From: Archangium gephyra
GTDB taxonomy: Bacteria; Myxococcota; Myxococcia; Myxococcales; Myxococcaceae
Direction: 5' to 3'
Assembly (NCBI RefSeq): GCF_001027285.1
Contig: NZ_CP011509.1
Location: 11,246,501-11,310,500 of the forward strand
DNA length: 64,000 nucleotides
This document shows positions 16,220 through 25,111 of this stretch, piece by piece. Below the pieces are notes generated by a model. That model saw nothing but the letters and a program-made list of their open reading frames with translations. It was not told where the DNA came from and made no database searches. The translations under genes and the position numbers were made by a program. Position 1 is the stretch's first letter; each line of letters opens with the position of its first letter.

Positions 16220-18685
16220 ATGGCCACACCGCTGTACGTCGGCATCGATCTCGGCACCACCAACTCCACCGCGGCGGCCTTCGATGGGGAGAAGCTCACG
16301 CTCATCCGCAACGCCCAGGGCGCCAACCTGACGCCCTCCGTGGTGCGCATCGACGCGCGCGGCGCCGTCACCGTCGGAGACCGCGCCCGCAGGCTCATCG
16401 ACTCGGACCCCCAGAACACCCGCTCCGAGTTCAAGCGCCTCATGGGCACCTCCCAGGCCCTCGAGTTCGCCGCCGCGAAGCTCACCAGGAAGCCCGAGGA
16501 GCTCTCCGCCGAGGTCCTCAAGTCCCTGCGCAAGGACGTGGAGCAGCAGCTCGGCGTGGCCCCCACCTGCGCCGTCATCTCCGTCCCCGCCCTCTTCGAG
16601 CTCCCCCAGAGCGCCGCCACCTCCGAGGCCGCCCGCCTCGCCGGCTTCTCCCGCGTCGAGCTCATCCAGGAGCCCGTCGCCTCCGCGCTCGCCGCCGGCT
16701 GGAGCGCCGATTCCGACGAGGGCAGCTGGCTCGTCTATGACCTCGGCGGCGGCACCTTCGATGTGTCCCTCCTCGAGACCCGTGACGGGCTGCTGCGCGT
16801 CGTCGGCCACGACGGCGACAACTTCCTCGGCGGCCGTGACTTCGACCAGGCCATCGTCGACGAGGTGCTCGCCGAGCTGCTCCGCACCCAGGGCGTCGAC
16901 ATCCGCCGCGCGGACCCGCGTCACGCCACCGCCCTGCGCAAGCTCAAGCGCGCCGTGGAGGAGGCGAAGATCGAGCTGTCCCGCACCGACGAGCTGCCCC
17001 TCCTCGTTCCCGGTGCCTTCGAGACCGACAACGGCCCGGTGGACGTGGACGTGGTCCTCACCCGCGCCCGCGTGGAGGCCGCCTGCGCTCCCCTGGTGCA
17101 GCGCTCCATCAATGTCTGTCTGCGACTGCTCGCCTCGCACGGCCTGGAGCCCTCGCAGCTCGGCAAGGTGGTGCTGGTGGGCGGCCCCACCGCCATGCCC
17201 TTCCTCCGCTCCCAGGTGCAGGCCGCGCTCGGCGCTCCCTTCGCCACCGATCTGGACCCGATGACACTCGTGGCCCAGGGCGCCGCGCTCTACGCCGCCT
17301 CCTCCGGGCTCGATGGCCGCCCCGCCGTCTCCAGCGCCACGCCGCAGCCCTCCGGCCGCAAGGTGTGGCTCCAGTACCCCGCCATGAGCTCGGACCTGTC
17401 GCCGCACGTGGTGGGCCGCCTGGTCGAGGGAGACTCCGGCCCCAAGCCCGCCCTGGTCCGGCTCGTCCGGACGGACGGTGGCTGGAGCAGCCCCGACTCT
17501 CCCCTCTCCGCCGAGGGCGCCTTCGTCCTCTCCGTGGAGCTCGTCCCGCGCAAGCCCAACACCTTCCGGCTGGAGGGCCTCGGCGCCGATGGCAAGCCGG
17601 TGCCGCTGTCTCCCGCCTCGTTCACCATCGTCCAGGGTCTCACCCTGAGCGATCCGCCCCTGTCGCGCAGCATCGGCGTGGCGCTCGCCAACAACGCCGT
17701 GCGCGTCTACTTCGAGCGCGGCGCTCCCCTCCCCGCCCGCCGCACCTTCCGCCAGCGCACCGTCGAGGCCGTGGCCAAGGGCTCCACCGGCAACGTGCTG
17801 CGCATCCCCATCGTCCAGGGCGAGCTCGAGTGGGCCCACCTGTGCCGGCTCGTGGGCTCGCTGGAGATTCGGGGAGATCAGATCAAGGCCTCGCTGCCCG
17901 CGGATGCCGAGGTGGAACTGACGCTGGAGCTAGACCGTGGCGGCCGGCTGTCGGCCCGCGCGCTGGTGCCCGCCCTGGGCCAGGTGTTCGAGCAGGTGGC
18001 CCAGCTCCAGGTGCCGGACGCCACGCCCGAGTCGCTCCAGGAAGGCCTCACCGCCGCCCGTGAGCGGCTGTCCATGCTGCGCTCCTCGGCCTTCCGCCGG
18101 GGCGTCCCCTCGGTGGTGGCCAGTCTGGCCCAGGCGGACCAGGCGCTCGCGGAGATCGAACGTGACGTGGAGGCGGCGCGCGGCGGAGACGCGGACGCGG
18201 GACAGAAGGCCCGGCGCGGGCTGCTGGACCTGGACGCGCAGTTGGAGCAGGCGGAGTCGGGCCTGCGCTGGCCGGAGCTGGAGGAGACGGTGCGCGAGGA
18301 GCTCGCCGTCGCGTCCTCCTGGGTGGCGCAGTTCGGCAGCCCCGCGGAGCAGAAGCTGCTCGACGAGGCCATGAAGGCCTGTGAGCGGGCTCGCGCCGGG
18401 CGTCAGGCGGTGGAGCTGCAGCGGCACCTGCGCAGCGTCCGCAAGCTGGGCAATGCCGCCTTCTACCGCCACCCATCCGCGTGGGAGTGGCAGTTCGACT
18501 CCGCCTCCAGCCGCGTGTCCGAGGCCTCCGACGTGGCCAAGGCCGAGGAGCTGGTGCAGCGGGGCCGGCGCGCCCTGGAGCAGCAGCGCCGCGAGGAGCT
18601 GCGTCAGGTGGTGGAGCAGCTCTGGCGGCTGCTGCCGGAGGACGCGCAGGAGCGCCGGCTGGCGCACGACTCGGGGGTCCGATGA
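16220..18685 (+). CDS. Hsp70-family protein with divergent C-terminal half
   Basis: 821 residues. The actin-like ATPase domain is clear: phosphate-1 loop VGIDLGTTNSTAAAF at the N-terminus, phosphate-2 motif VYDLGGGTFDVSLLE (about 173-187) and adenosine motif VVLVGGPTAMPFLRSQV. The canonical DnaK peptide-binding domain is not recognisable. Instead there is a beta-rich region (about 370-610) and an alpha-helical, Glu/Arg/Ala-rich C-terminus. It is therefore probably a specialised chaperone rather than DnaK. Its stop overlaps the start of the J-like gene by ATGA. Confidence 0.9.
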   Translation: MATPLYVGIDLGTTNSTAAAFDGEKLTLIRNAQGANLTPSVVRIDARGAVTVGDRARRLIDSDPQNTRSEFKRLMGTSQALEFAAAKLTRKPEELSAEVLKSLRKDVEQQLGVAPTCAVISVPALFELPQSAATSEAARLAGFSRVELIQEPVASALAAGWSADSDEGSWLVYDLGGGTFDVSLLETRDGLLRVVGHDGDNFLGGRDFDQAIVDEVLAELLRTQGVDIRRADPRHATALRKLKRAVEEAKIELSRTDELPLLVPGAFETDNGPVDVDVVLTRARVEAACAPLVQRSINVCLRLLASHGLEPSQLGKVVLVGGPTAMPFLRSQVQAALGAPFATDLDPMTLVAQGAALYAASSGLDGRPAVSSATPQPSGRKVWLQYPAMSSDLSPHVVGRLVEGDSGPKPALVRLVRTDGGWSSPDSPLSAEGAFVLSVELVPRKPNTFRLEGLGADGKPVPLSPASFTIVQGLTLSDPPLSRSIGVALANNAVRVYFERGAPLPARRTFRQRTVEAVAKGSTGNVLRIPIVQGELEWAHLCRLVGSLEIRGDQIKASLPADAEVELTLELDRGGRLSARALVPALGQVFEQVAQLQVPDATPESLQEGLTAARERLSMLRSSAFRRGVPSVVASLAQADQALAEIERDVEAARGGDADAGQKARRGLLDLDAQLEQAESGLRWPELEETVREELAVASSWVAQFGSPAEQKLLDEAMKACERARAGRQAVELQRHLRSVRKLGNAAFYRHPSAWEWQFDSASSRVSEASDVAKAEELVQRGRRALEQQRREELRQVVEQLWRLLPEDAQERRLAHDSGVR

Positions 18686-19041
18686 GCCTCACGGACAGGG
18701 ACGTCTTCGCCCGGTTCAAGGAGAACGCCTTCCACGTGCTGGGCCTGCGCCCCTCGTGCACCCGCATGGAGGTGGAGCGCGAGGGCCAGAAGCTGCTCGC
18801 CATGCTGGAGCTGGGGCTCTCCGAGGCCGCGCACTACGACACGCCCGTGGGCCGCATGCCGCGCACCGCCGAGCTCGTCCGCGCCTCCATGGCCACCCTG
18901 AGGGACCCCGCCACCCGGCTCCAGCACGCGCTGTGGGCCCAGCTGCCCTCGGGGGCTCCGGCGGCCCAGGCCCCCGCGAAGGAGGAGCCCGCGCCCTGGT
19001 CCGAGGCACCGGTGCGGCTCGGCTGGCGGAGGCCGGAATGA
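18682..19041 (+). CDS. Short J-domain-like partner of the Hsp70
   Basis: 119 residues. The first 80 look like a degenerate J domain: FHVLGLRPSCTRMEVEREGQ, then ELVRASMATLRDPATRLQHALWA, which matches the helix I/II and helix IV pattern. The HPD tripeptide that stimulates Hsp70 ATPase is absent. The tail is Pro/Ala-rich. ATGA overlaps on both sides (18682-18685 and 19038-19041) show that it is translated with the Hsp70 and membrane protein genes. The J-like assignment is inference; a dedicated adaptor is the alternative. Confidence 0.65.
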   Translation: MSLTDRDVFARFKENAFHVLGLRPSCTRMEVEREGQKLLAMLELGLSEAAHYDTPVGRMPRTAELVRASMATLRDPATRLQHALWAQLPSGAPAAQAPAKEEPAPWSEAPVRLGWRRPE

Positions 19042-20525
19042 TTCCCTTCGGAGCCATCATCGGCGTCATCGTCGCGATCCGGCTGTTGAGCAAGAACCAG
19101 GGCGGGCAGCAGCCGCAGGCCTCTCCCTACGCGACGAAGGCGAGCTATCTCCTTCTCACCTTCGTCCTCCTCTTCCCGGTCACGTTGTTCGCCTGGTTGG
19201 GGATTCTCGCGGGGGTCTGGTTCTTCGTGCCGGTCTTCCCGCTGGGGATCGCCATGTGCTTTCCCTGGACCGTCGCCCGCCGCGTGTTCATCCCGCTGGG
19301 TTGGCCTCGCTGGGCGTCCCGCTTCGGCTACCTCGCCATGGCGAGCTGGGGCTCGGACCCTCGGGGTGGGGTGGCACTCGCCGCCGCCTGGGCACTCCTG
19401 CGCGCCCGGAATCCCTCCGCCGAGGAGCGGACCCTGGTGGAGGCGAAGCTGGAGGAGGCGGACAGCCCGCTGCGGGGCGCGGGCATCGTCGCCCATGGGT
19501 TGATGGCCGCCTCGCGCGGAGACCTGGAGACGGCGCGCGTCCTGTGCCGCAGCGTGAGCCTGCTCGACCGGCGCGTCGCGCCCCGGCTCGCCCGGAAGCT
19601 GGCGCTGGAGTGGTGCCTCGCCGACGCCGCCGCCCACGGACGGTGGCGCGAGGTGCTCGAGCTCTCCCTGAAAGGTAGCGGCTCCTATTCGCTCGCCGCC
19701 TTCTTCCGCGCCTCGGCCCGGCGCGTACTCTCCGAGCCTCGCGCGGGCCGGTTCCCGCTCGTGGTGTGGTGGGTGCTCGCCCTGCGCTGGTGGGCCACCT
19801 GGCCCCTGCTGAAGCGCGCGTGGCGGACCCCTCCCCGCGGCTTCTCCCTGCTGGACCTGGAAGCGGGTGAGACCCAGGCGGCGGCGGATCCCCTGGCGCG
19901 TGCGCTGGAGCTGCATGCCGCCCTCGCCCGGGTGCCCGCCGGACACGAGGCCATGGCCCTCTCCGCCGCGGCGGTCGCCTGGGACGAAGCGCTGTCCTCC
20001 TCGAAGGTACAGGACCTCGCGGGGGAGCGGGCACAGGGGTTGGGCCCGCAGGCGGGAGCCGAGGCGCTGGACGTGCTCGAAGAAGAGGTCGCGGAGGAGC
20101 TGGCGGCCTGGGCTTTGGCCCGGGAGGTGAGACTCGCGCAGCTCGAGCCCGGCAGCGAGATGGTGGAGAACGTGGCCTACCGCGTCCGCAACGAGCTGCT
20201 CGAGCGCATCGAATCCGCCGCCCAGGACGTGGCCTACCGGTTGGCGGAGCGGCGCCCCCTGTCCAGCGAAGAGGAGTGGCGGCACTTCCTGGCACTCCAA
20301 CAGCAGTGCACCCTGGCCACGAACCTCGGCGGGCTCGAGGTGCGGCGGCTCGCCTTCGACGCGGTGAATGTCCCCCTGTGCAACCTGGGCGCGTGGCTGT
20401 TCAACGAGCGCCAGGAGAAGGCCATCGCGAACGGGATGTTCCGCTGGCTGCTCGAGGAGTCCCGCGACGTGGGCACCGAGGAGGATTGCCGTCGCTACCA
20501 GAACAACGTGGGCTGCAACCCGTAG
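19038..20525 (+). CDS. Membrane protein linked to the Hsp70-like operon
   Basis: 495 residues. Two to three N-terminal hydrophobic segments (about 3-17, 36-58 and 60-82) are followed by a mostly alpha-helical cytoplasmic region with repeated Ala/Leu/Glu patterns, possibly TPR-like (LLRARNPSAEERTLVEAKLEEAD, RDLETARVLC). A hydrophobic stretch near 235-250 may be another helix. No family is recognised. The start overlaps the J-like gene stop by ATGA. In context it may tether the Hsp70-like complex to the membrane. Confidence 0.7.
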   Translation: MIPFGAIIGVIVAIRLLSKNQGGQQPQASPYATKASYLLLTFVLLFPVTLFAWLGILAGVWFFVPVFPLGIAMCFPWTVARRVFIPLGWPRWASRFGYLAMASWGSDPRGGVALAAAWALLRARNPSAEERTLVEAKLEEADSPLRGAGIVAHGLMAASRGDLETARVLCRSVSLLDRRVAPRLARKLALEWCLADAAAHGRWREVLELSLKGSGSYSLAAFFRASARRVLSEPRAGRFPLVVWWVLALRWWATWPLLKRAWRTPPRGFSLLDLEAGETQAAADPLARALELHAALARVPAGHEAMALSAAAVAWDEALSSSKVQDLAGERAQGLGPQAGAEALDVLEEEVAEELAAWALAREVRLAQLEPGSEMVENVAYRVRNELLERIESAAQDVAYRLAERRPLSSEEEWRHFLALQQQCTLATNLGGLEVRRLAFDAVNVPLCNLGAWLFNERQEKAIANGMFRWLLEESRDVGTEEDCRRYQNNVGCNP

Positions 20526-20559
20526 CAATCCCATCGCCCGGCATTATGGTGCGCTCCCT

Positions 20560-22383
20560 ATGAGTGGGAGCACGCAGAAGAAGGAAGCGGTGGGTCAGGG
20601 GCAGGTCACGCTCGCGCAGGATGCACACCTGCTCCAGCCCCTCCTGGAGCACGCCCGGAAGACGCCAGACAAGCCACTGTTCTCGCGCCGCGTGGGGGCC
20701 GGATTCGAGTCCCTCACCGCCGCGGACATCGTGCGCACGGTGCGCCGTCTCGCCCGGGGGTTGATCGCGCTCGGTGTCGAGCCCGGCCACCGCGTGGCCC
20801 TGATGTCGAAGACGCGTGTCGAGTGGGTGCTGCTCGACTACGCCATCCTGGCCACCGGGGCCACCACGGTGCCCATCTACGAGACCTCCTCCGCCGAGCA
20901 GGTGGAGTGGATCATCTCGGACAGCGGGGCAGTGATGGCCTTCTTCGAGACCGACACCCTGCACGGCCTCTACCGCCAGGCCGCGGACCGGCTCCCGGCC
21001 TGCCGCCACACCTTCGTCATCGACCAGGCCGCGCTCGAGCACCTTCAGCAGCGCGGAGACGAGGTCGACGAGGCCCGGCTCGACGAGCGGCTGTCCGGGC
21101 TGAGGACGAGCCACCTCGCCACCCTCATCTACACCTCGGGCACCACCGGGCGGCCCCGGGGCTGCGAGCTCACGCACGGCAACATCCGGATGAACGCCCT
21201 GCAGGTGCTGGGCTTCGCGGGCAACATCATCACCCCGGAGGACCGGACGATGCTGTTCCTCCCGCTCGCCCACGCGCTGGCCAAGATGCTCTTCCTGGCG
21301 TCCGTGGAGCGCGGCAACGCGGTGGCCTTCGCCACCAGCGCCGGCAAGCTCACCGAGGAGCTGGCCCTGGTGCGCCCCACGTGGTTCGGCACGGTGCCCC
21401 GGGTCCTGGAGAAGGTCTTCCAGACGGCGCAGCAGAAGGCAGATCAGGCGGGCCGCGGGCGGGTGTTCAACCTCGCCGCCGACGCGGCCATCCGGTACTC
21501 GCGCGAGCAGTCCGCGGGCGGTGTCTCGCTCGTGGCGCGGCTGCAACACGTGGTGTTCGATCGGCTCGTGTACCGCACGCTGCGCTCGGTGCTCGGTGGC
21601 CAGCTGCGCTTCGTCGTGTCGGGCGGCGGGCCCCTGCCGGAGCGGCTCAACCACTTCTACAACGGCATGGGCGTGAAGGTGCTCGAGGGCTACGGCATGA
21701 CCGAGACGAGCCCGGTGCTGACCATCAACTCCGACCAGGCCTCGCGCATCGGCACCGTGGGCCAGCCGCTGCCCGGCACCACCGTGCGCCTCGCGGAGGA
21801 TGGCGAAATCCTCGTGAAGGGCCCTCAAATCTTCCAGGGCTACTGGCACAACGAGGAGGCCTCGAAGCGCGCCTTCACCCCGGACGGGTGGCTGCAGACG
21901 GGAGACCTCGGCAGCCTGGACGAGCAGGGCTTCCTGCGCATCACCGGCCGAAAGAAGGAGATCCTCGTCACCGCCGCCGGGAAGAACGTGGCGCCGGGGC
22001 CTTTGGAGGACCGCATCCGCGAGCACCCGCTGGTCAGCCAGGCCATGGTGGTGGGCGAGGGCAAACCCTTCGTGGCGGCGCTCGTCACGCTCGACCCGAG
22101 CGCCTTCAAGCAGTGGGCCCGGAAGAACGGCAAGGAGGGCCAGCCCCTGGAGTCCCTGCTGGAGGACTCCGCGCTGCGCACCGAGGTGGGCCAGGCCATC
22201 GAGAACGCCAACCGCTCCGTGTCGCGCGCGGAGTCCATCCGCAAGTTCGCCATCCTCCCCGAGGACTTCACCATCGAGCGCAACGAGCTGACGCCCTCGC
22301 TCAAGGTGCGGCGCCACATCGTCGGTGAGCACTACGCCCAGGTCATCACACAGCTCTTCGAGCGCGCGGGCGGAGGGGACTGA
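20560..22383 (+). CDS. Long-chain fatty acid-CoA ligase (AMP-dependent synthetase)
   Basis: 607 residues. It activates fatty acids to acyl-CoA through an acyl-adenylate. Family motifs are in order: P-loop-like YTSGTTGRPRG, the acyl-binding GYGMTETSP motif, TGDLGSLDEQGFLRITGRKKE, and the C-terminal lysine region TAAGKNVAPGPLED. Length and motif order match the long-chain (FadD15/AMP-forming) type found in Actinobacteria and Deltaproteobacteria. It starts 34 nt after the membrane protein stop, so readthrough from the Hsp70 operon is possible although no functional link is evident. Confidence 0.92.
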   Translation: MSGSTQKKEAVGQGQVTLAQDAHLLQPLLEHARKTPDKPLFSRRVGAGFESLTAADIVRTVRRLARGLIALGVEPGHRVALMSKTRVEWVLLDYAILATGATTVPIYETSSAEQVEWIISDSGAVMAFFETDTLHGLYRQAADRLPACRHTFVIDQAALEHLQQRGDEVDEARLDERLSGLRTSHLATLIYTSGTTGRPRGCELTHGNIRMNALQVLGFAGNIITPEDRTMLFLPLAHALAKMLFLASVERGNAVAFATSAGKLTEELALVRPTWFGTVPRVLEKVFQTAQQKADQAGRGRVFNLAADAAIRYSREQSAGGVSLVARLQHVVFDRLVYRTLRSVLGGQLRFVVSGGGPLPERLNHFYNGMGVKVLEGYGMTETSPVLTINSDQASRIGTVGQPLPGTTVRLAEDGEILVKGPQIFQGYWHNEEASKRAFTPDGWLQTGDLGSLDEQGFLRITGRKKEILVTAAGKNVAPGPLEDRIREHPLVSQAMVVGEGKPFVAALVTLDPSAFKQWARKNGKEGQPLESLLEDSALRTEVGQAIENANRSVSRAESIRKFAILPEDFTIERNELTPSLKVRRHIVGEHYAQVITQLFERAGGGD

Positions 22384-22443
22384 CGCCGTCCTCCCGTGAA
22401 ACAATCCACCCCGGTTAAATCTGAATATACGGGTTTAAACGCA

Positions 22444-22472
22444 TTGTCATATCTGGCTTGTTTTGGTAGGAA
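22444..22472 (+). promoter_or_regulatory. Possible promoter of the cysteine-rich peptide gene
   Basis: TTGTCA (22444-22449) and a weak TAGGAA (22467-22472) are 17 bp apart, in one of the few AT-rich patches here (about 22400-22480). Inferred from sequence only. Confidence 0.3.
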
Positions 22473-22530
22473 TTGGACACGCCACGGCAATGACTGCCGT
22501 TGCGTGTACCTCGACAAGGGTGGAAACCAC

Positions 22531-22752
22531 ATGAAGGCTCTGAAGATCGCGCTGTTTGGCTTCGCGGTGGCGGTGGGTGGCGTGCTGGGTGCGACCACGG
22601 GCGTCGAGGAGACGGCGGCCATGCCGTGCTGCTCGTCCTGTCTGCCCTCCTACAACCGGTGCATCACCGGCTGTGGCAGCGACGTCACCTGCCAGGCGAA
22701 CTGTGAGAGCCGGCTCAACAACTGCGAGGGCTACTGCAGCGAGAGCTGCTAG
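22531..22752 (+). CDS. Small secreted cysteine-rich protein
   Basis: 73 residues. A signal peptide (MKALKIALFGFAVAVGGVLG, then cleavage before about residue 27-32) precedes a mature part with ten cysteines in about 41 residues, in the order CC, C, C, C, C, C, C, C, C. The spacing CITGC, CQANC, CEGYC suggests disulfide-bonded helical hairpins. It could be a secreted toxin, inhibitor or surface peptide; no family is recognised. It has its own AT-rich upstream region, and the frame extended upstream to 22396 is unlikely to be translated. Confidence 0.7.
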   Translation: MKALKIALFGFAVAVGGVLGATTGVEETAAMPCCSSCLPSYNRCITGCGSDVTCQANCESRLNNCEGYCSESC

Positions 22753-22765
22753 CCGCCGCGCCCCT

Positions 22766-22799
22766 CCCGCGGAGCCGGCGTCCTGCCCGTCTCCGCGGG
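22766..22799. terminator. Inverted repeat between convergent genes
   Basis: CCCGCGGAG and its complement CTCCGCGGG form a 9-bp stem with a 16-nt loop, between the cysteine-rich peptide and the convergent signal peptidase gene. There is no T-run, so termination is only suggested. Confidence 0.4.
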
Positions 22800-22805
22800 T
22801 GCGCT

Positions 22806-23414
22806 TCAGAGGCCCCCGGCACGCCCGGGCGGCCAGAAGCGCAGCCCCACCCTTCCGAGCACGTTGCGCCGCGGCAGGAATCCCCAGACGTGGGAGTCCG
22901 CGCTGGCGTTGCGGTTGTCCCCCAACACGAAGAGCATGTCCTCGGGCACTCGCGCCGGTCCCCACTCGTACGCGGGCGGCTCGGCCACGTAGGGCTCGTG
23001 CAGCGGCTGCCCGTCGATGAGCACCCGGCCCTCGTGCACCCGCACCACCTGCCCCGGGAGAGCGATGACGCGCTTGATGTGCGCCTCCACCCGGAGCGCG
23101 CCCCGCCGGTCCGCCTCGGGAACCGGCTCGAAGACGACGATGTCCCCGGCGCGCGGCGGGTGCAGCCGGTAGGACACCTTCTCCATCAGCAGCCGATCCC
23201 CATACGTCAGGGCCGGCTCCATGGAGTCCGAGATGATCAACCGGGGCTCCGCCACACAGCCGCGCACCAGCACCGCCAGCAGCAGGGCCACCCCGGCCAG
23301 GACGAACCCGCTCCACGCCCGGCCCCTGCTCCCGGCCTGGCGCTTCTCCTCACTGCTGGCAGCGGCCTCGTCCACGCGCCGGAGTCTACCCCCGGCGCGC
23401 GGAGTCGGCGGCAC
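22806..23414 (-). CDS. lepB: Signal peptidase I
   Basis: 202 residues. The membrane serine protease cleaves signal peptides from exported proteins. A single N-terminal transmembrane helix (about 35-53) precedes the catalytic domain with Ser64 in SDSMEPAL and Lys114 in AHIKRVIALPG. Box E is GDNRNASADSHVWGFL. It is smaller than E. coli LepB (324), as are many secondary signal peptidases. The chosen start is a GTG directly after the stop of the upstream proline-rich gene (TGA then GTG), giving coupling; a GTG at 23375 is an alternative. Confidence 0.88.
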   Translation of the reverse strand: MPPTPRAGGRLRRVDEAAASSEEKRQAGSRGRAWSGFVLAGVALLLAVLVRGCVAEPRLIISDSMEPALTYGDRLLMEKVSYRLHPPRAGDIVVFEPVPEADRRGALRVEAHIKRVIALPGQVVRVHEGRVLIDGQPLHEPYVAEPPAYEWGPARVPEDMLFVLGDNRNASADSHVWGFLPRRNVLGRVGLRFWPPGRAGGL

Positions 23415-23717
23415 TCACGCGATGATGTTGGGGGGAGAGCCCATCGGCTGACCGCCCGGGTCCGGCGCCTCGTGGATGCCCGGTGGATTGAGCTCCGGCT
23501 CGGCCTGGCGTCCCGGCTCCTCCATGGGCGGCTCGCGCCGGGAAGGCGGTTCGATCTCCGGCGGCTGACGCGTGGGCGGATCGATCTCCGGCTGGTGCCT
23601 GCGAGTGGGCGGCTCGATTTCCGGTGACGGCATGGGCCCCGGATCCCTCCGCGTCGGCTGCTGCGGCTCCGGCTCCTTCGTCGGTGCTCCAGGTGTCGTC
23701 GGCGTCTTCTCGGGCAT
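23415..23717 (-). CDS. Proline-rich, probably disordered small protein
   Basis: 100 residues, nearly all Pro, Glu, Arg, Gln and Gly. It holds four imperfect repeats of the type PEIEPPTRR, PEIDPPTRQ, PEIEPPSRR and MEEPGRQ. There is no signal peptide or membrane segment. A GAGGGGG ribosome site precedes the ATG. It abuts the signal peptidase gene, so the two are one unit. Function unknown. Confidence 0.55.
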   Translation of the reverse strand: MPEKTPTTPGAPTKEPEPQQPTRRDPGPMPSPEIEPPTRRHQPEIDPPTRQPPEIEPPSRREPPMEEPGRQAEPELNPPGIHEAPDPGGQPMGSPPNIIA

Positions 23718-23883
23718 GTGTCCCCCTCGGTCGTGACCGGACCGTGCGTCCGGCGTCACCAATCTGCGCATCCAGGTGGGTACAGGTATGAGACGGCCAA
23801 GGAGAGAAGCCCTCGCCTGCCTGCTGTCGAGCACGCCCGGCAGCCCCACGTTGGGGGCACTGGAGTTCCAAGGAGGGCGGGAG

Positions 23884-25071
23884 ATGAGAGTTCCGATGGG
23901 AGTTCTGGGGTCGCTCGTGGGTGGGGTGGGGTTGGGCGCGGGGCTCATGTACCTGACGGACCCTCGCAGTGGCCGCCGCCGCCGGGCCGTGGTGCACGAC
24001 AAGGCGCTTCACGCCGTGCACGAGACCGAGGAGGCCGCCACCGTGGTGGTGCGCGACATCGTCCACCGCGCGCGCGGCTTCGTCTTCGAGACGAAGGGAA
24101 AGCTGCGCCGTGAGGAAGTGGACGACCGGACCATCGAGGCCCGCATCCGCTCGGCGCTCGGCCGCGTGTGCTCGCACACCCACGCCATCCACGTGAGCGT
24201 CGAGCAGGGCCGGGTCCGGCTCGACGGCGTCGCGCTCAAGGCCGAGTACCCGAGAATCCTCTCGCGCATCGCGCACGTGCGCGGTGTGCTGGATGTGACG
24301 GACAACCTCCAGGTCTTCAAGCAGCCGGGCAGCCATCCGGAGCTACAGGGCGGCACCATCCGCCCCGGAGACCGGCCCGAGTTCCTCCAGCACAACTGGT
24401 CCCCCGCGGCGCGCTTCGTGGCGGGGCTCGGGGGCGCGAGCCTGCTCACCTGGGGCCTCCACCGCGGCGGCCTGGGCGGCCTGGGCTCCGTCTTCCTCGG
24501 CTCGCTCATCACCCTGCGCAGCATCACCAACATCGAGCTCAGGAGCCTCACCGGCATGGGCGGCGGGCGGCTGGCCATCGACGTCCACAAGAACATCATC
24601 GTCCACGCGCCGGTGCGCGAGGTGTTCGGCTTCTGGCGGGCCATGGAGAACTTCCCACGCTTCATGAGCCACGTGGAGGAGGTGCGCACCAGCGGCGAGG
24701 ACCGCTCGCACTGGCGGGTGAGGGGCCCGGCCGGCACCGTCTTCGAGTGGGATGCCATCGTCACCCGGCTCATCCCCTACCAGGTACTCGCCTGGAAGAG
24801 CGTGGACGGCTCCACGGTGCGCCACGCCGGCATCATCCACTTCGCGCCGTGCAACGACGGACGCTCCACGCGGCTGGACATCCGCATGTCCTACCACCCA
24901 CCCGTGGGCGCCCTGGGCCACGTCTTCGCCCGGCTGCTGGGGGCGGACCCCAAGAAGCAGATGGATGATGACCTGATGCAGCTCAAGTCGATCATCGAGA
25001 CGGGCAAGGCCTCGCGCGAGCAGGTGTCCCCCTCGACGCCGAAGTGGACCGGACCCCGGCCCATCCACTGA
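23884..25071 (+). CDS. BON domain plus SRPBCC (polyketide-cyclase/START-like) membrane protein
   Basis: 395 residues with a strong AAGGAGG ribosome site. Domains in order: an N-terminal glycine-rich membrane segment (about 5-25) followed by DPRSGRRRRA, a type seen in YtxH-like proteins; a BON domain (about 78-140: RIRSALGRV through VRLDGVALKAEYPRILSRI); a hydrophobic Gly-rich stretch (about 180-215); and an SRPBCC domain (about 235-375: VHAPVREVFGFWRAMENFPRFMSHVEEV). BON domains bind phospholipid and SRPBCC folds bind hydrophobic ligands, so an envelope lipid role is likely. It diverges from the signal peptidase unit. Confidence 0.8.
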   Translation: MRVPMGVLGSLVGGVGLGAGLMYLTDPRSGRRRRAVVHDKALHAVHETEEAATVVVRDIVHRARGFVFETKGKLRREEVDDRTIEARIRSALGRVCSHTHAIHVSVEQGRVRLDGVALKAEYPRILSRIAHVRGVLDVTDNLQVFKQPGSHPELQGGTIRPGDRPEFLQHNWSPAARFVAGLGGASLLTWGLHRGGLGGLGSVFLGSLITLRSITNIELRSLTGMGGGRLAIDVHKNIIVHAPVREVFGFWRAMENFPRFMSHVEEVRTSGEDRSHWRVRGPAGTVFEWDAIVTRLIPYQVLAWKSVDGSTVRHAGIIHFAPCNDGRSTRLDIRMSYHPPVGALGHVFARLLGADPKKQMDDDLMQLKSIIETGKASREQVSPSTPKWTGPRPIH

Positions 25072-25111
25072 GGGTGCCCCGAGGCAACGGGTTGTGTAGA
25101 TAGGGGCCCCC

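Noticed and set aside
14670-20525. MoxR ATPase and vWA genes expected with WGR/SWIM systems
   Set aside because: No MoxR-type Walker A or vWA MIDAS motif occurs in the neighbouring genes.
22396-22530. Longer N-terminus for the cysteine-rich protein
   Set aside because: It would place the signal peptide in the middle of the protein and runs through the AT-rich promoter.
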